From contig CAADVV010000080.1 in the NCBI GenBank assembly GCA_900752535.1, forward strand, positions 1-5,454: a DNA stretch of 5,454 nucleotides. Reading direction: 5' to 3'. This DNA comes from Bacteroidales bacterium (lineage in GTDB: Bacteria > Bacteroidota > Bacteroidia > Bacteroidales > Muribaculaceae). The notes under the pieces were generated by a model. It worked only from the letters and a program-made list of their open reading frames with translations. It did no database searches and was not told where the DNA came from. Within the stretch, counting starts at the first letter, position 1. Every line of letters starts with the position of its first letter. Of this stretch, positions 3,920 through 5,454 are shown piece by piece. Made by a program: the position numbers and the translations under genes.

Positions 3920-5454
3920 ATGCAAGTAATTATCGCAGAAAAGCCCTCGGTGGCGCGTGAGATCGCCGCCATCGTGGGAGCCACGAACCGTAAAGACGGT
4001 TTTATCGAGGGAAACGGCTACGCCGTAACCTGGGCCTTCGGCCACCTGGTCGGGCTGGCAATGCCCCAACAGTATGGCATCGCGGGTTTCCGCCGGGAAA
4101 ACCTGCCTATCCTGCCATCATCGTTCATCCTCCTGCCCCGGCAGGTTCGGGAGGGTAAAGAGTATAAGGCCGACCCGGGTGTCGTGAAGCAGCTCGGTAT
4201 TCTCCGGGAATTGTTCGGCATGGCCGAGCGCATCATCGTCGCGACCGACGCGGGGCGTGAAGGGGAGCTGATCTTCCGCTACATCTACTCTTACCTGGAA
4301 TGCCGCACCCCTTTCGTGCGGTTATGGATCAGCAGCCTGACCGACCGGGCCATTCGCGAGGGGTTACAACACCTCCGCCCCGGCAACGAATACGACAACC
4401 TCTACCTCTCGGCCAAAGCCCGCAGCGAAGCCGACTGGATCGTCGGTATCAACGCCTCGCAAGCGCTTGCCGTGGCTGCCGGGCGGGGTGTCTGGTCGCT
4501 CGGACGGGTGCAGACCCCCACGCTGGCGATCATCTGCTCCCGTTACCTGGAGAACAAGGCGTTCAAGCCCGCCGCCTATTTCCGGCTGAAGCTCTCCACG
4601 GCAAAGGAGGGCACGGAGTTCACCGTCCTCTCCACGGAGAAATTCGACGGCAGGGAGAAGGCGGAAGCAGCCCGCGCCGAGGTTATCGGCGCCCGAACGG
4701 TACGCGTCGTGAACGTGGAGCGCAAGGAGGCCAGGGAACAGCCGCCTCTCTTGTACGACCTGACGACACTCCAGAAAGAGGCCAACAGTCGGTATGGTTT
4801 TTCGGCAGAAAAAACGCTCGACATCGCCCAGTCGCTTTACGAGAAGAAGTTCATCACTTATCCCCGTACCGGCTCACGCTATATATCGGAAGATGTGGCC
4901 GAGGAGATTCCGGCACTCATCGGGAACATGACACGCTATCCCCGTTTCGCGGAATACGCGGGCAGGATGGATACCGCATCTCTCTCCCGCCGAAGCGTGG
5001 ACAACGAAAAGATCGCCGACCACCACGCGCTGCTTCCCACCGAGAACCTCCCTTCCGAACTGGATGCCGACCACCGCATCGTCTATGAGATGGTCGCGGG
5101 GCGGATGCTCGAAACCTTTTCCGGGGCCTGCGTGAAAGAAAACACTTCCCTTACCCTGCAAAGCGCGGGACATGATTTCACGGCCCGCGGCAGTATCATG
5201 GTCGAGACGGGCTGGCGGGCCGTCCTGAATGAACCTGTCGAGGAGAAAGAGGAGGACATGACCCTCCTTCCCGACATCGTGCAAGGCGACGAGCTGCCCG
5301 TCAAGGGATGCGTCACGGAACAGAAACAGACCCGGCCGCGCCCCCTTCACACGGAATCGAGCCTGCTGGCGGCGATGGAAACCGCCGGACGCGAACTGTC
5401 CGACGAGGCCGAACGCGAGGCGATGAAGGATGCCGGCATCGGCACGCCCGCCAC
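3920..5454 (+). CDS. topB: DNA topoisomerase III (type IA), truncated by the window edge
   Basis: The first 511 codons of a type IA topoisomerase, which passes single strands through a transient 5'-phosphotyrosine break and can decatenate DNA. The Toprim domain (about 1-140) has Glu7 in IIAEKPSVA and ATDAGREGELIFR (108-120), with Gly112 where many type IA enzymes have the second Asp of DxD. LWISSL (135-140), SAKARSEADWIVGINAS (164-180) and GRVQTPTLAI (195-204) follow. The nucleophile is Tyr314 in FITYPRTGSRY, and DHHALLPT (367-374) is the usual TopB motif. Family members are about 650-700 residues, so roughly a quarter, including any C-terminal zinc-binding region, lies beyond 5454. The ATG at 3920 begins the conserved N-terminus directly. 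It is last in the visible run after the DUF3945 gene and the small membrane protein. Mobile-element copies like this probably assist excision, replication or transfer, as with the topoisomerase-like Exc protein of CTnDOT. Confidence 0.97.
   Translation, partial: MQVIIAEKPSVAREIAAIVGATNRKDGFIEGNGYAVTWAFGHLVGLAMPQQYGIAGFRRENLPILPSSFILLPRQVREGKEYKADPGVVKQLGILRELFGMAERIIVATDAGREGELIFRYIYSYLECRTPFVRLWISSLTDRAIREGLQHLRPGNEYDNLYLSAKARSEADWIVGINASQALAVAAGRGVWSLGRVQTPTLAIICSRYLENKAFKPAAYFRLKLSTAKEGTEFTVLSTEKFDGREKAEAARAEVIGARTVRVVNVERKEAREQPPLLYDLTTLQKEANSRYGFSAEKTLDIAQSLYEKKFITYPRTGSRYISEDVAEEIPALIGNMTRYPRFAEYAGRMDTASLSRRSVDNEKIADHHALLPTENLPSELDADHRIVYEMVAGRMLETFSGACVKENTSLTLQSAGHDFTARGSIMVETGWRAVLNEPVEEKEEDMTLLPDIVQGDELPVKGCVTEQKQTRPRPLHTESSLLAAMETAGRELSDEAEREAMKDAGIGTPA

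Noticed and set aside
2990..4069. Long reverse-strand open frame (359 codons) across the DUF3945 gene, the small membrane gene and the topB start
   Set aside because: It is antisense to three well-supported genes, with low-complexity Leu/Phe/Gly-rich translation; an artefact of high GC.
4300..5088. Plus-strand frame of 262 codons inside topB
   Set aside because: Its Arg/Pro/Gly-rich translation is the shifted frame of topB, whose own frame carries every expected motif.

Overview
The window reads as part of an integrative and conjugative (or mobilizable) element of a gut Bacteroidetes bacterium (Bacteroides, Parabacteroides, Alistipes or a relative). This rests on the DUF4099/DUF3945 protein followed by a small membrane protein and topoisomerase III (topB), a gene order typical of Bacteroidales conjugative transposons. 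A-rich leaders without strong Shine-Dalgarno sites and a TAnnTTTG-type promoter box agree with this. The species cannot be fixed.

Layout: (1) Bases 1-795 are AT-rich (a sampled line is about 37% GC) and hold leftward genes: the start of an unidentified gene running off the left edge (71 to 1) and a 193-aa, strongly acidic DUF4274-like protein (726 to 145). (2) A complete XerC/D-type tyrosine recombinase of 372 aa (1914 to 796) lies directly upstream of these genes on the same strand. (3) A 313-base divergent spacer (1915-2227) carries a likely recombinase promoter inside an inverted repeat and a weak candidate 55-aa reverse-strand ORF. (4) Bases 2228-5454 are GC-rich (a sampled line is about 65%) and form a rightward operon-like run: the DUF4099/DUF3945 protein, a 71-aa single-pass membrane protein, and topB, which is cut by the right edge after 511 codons including the active-site tyrosine.

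The main interpretive point is the left half. A XerD-like recombinase followed on the same strand by small, AT-rich, acidic, immunity-like genes is the described architecture of recombinase-associated acquired interbacterial defence clusters (rAID-1) of Bacteroidales, which collect immunity genes against toxins delivered between cells and ride on mobile elements. Only the recombinase-proximal end would be visible here. Both array spacers contain a 5-bp-stem hairpin 36-38 bases before the next start codon plus a shared ATTAYYAACAA motif, and a 9-bp inverted repeat flanks the DUF4274-like gene. These are candidates for the cassette junction, based on only two spacers. The right half is ordinary transfer or replication cargo of the host element.
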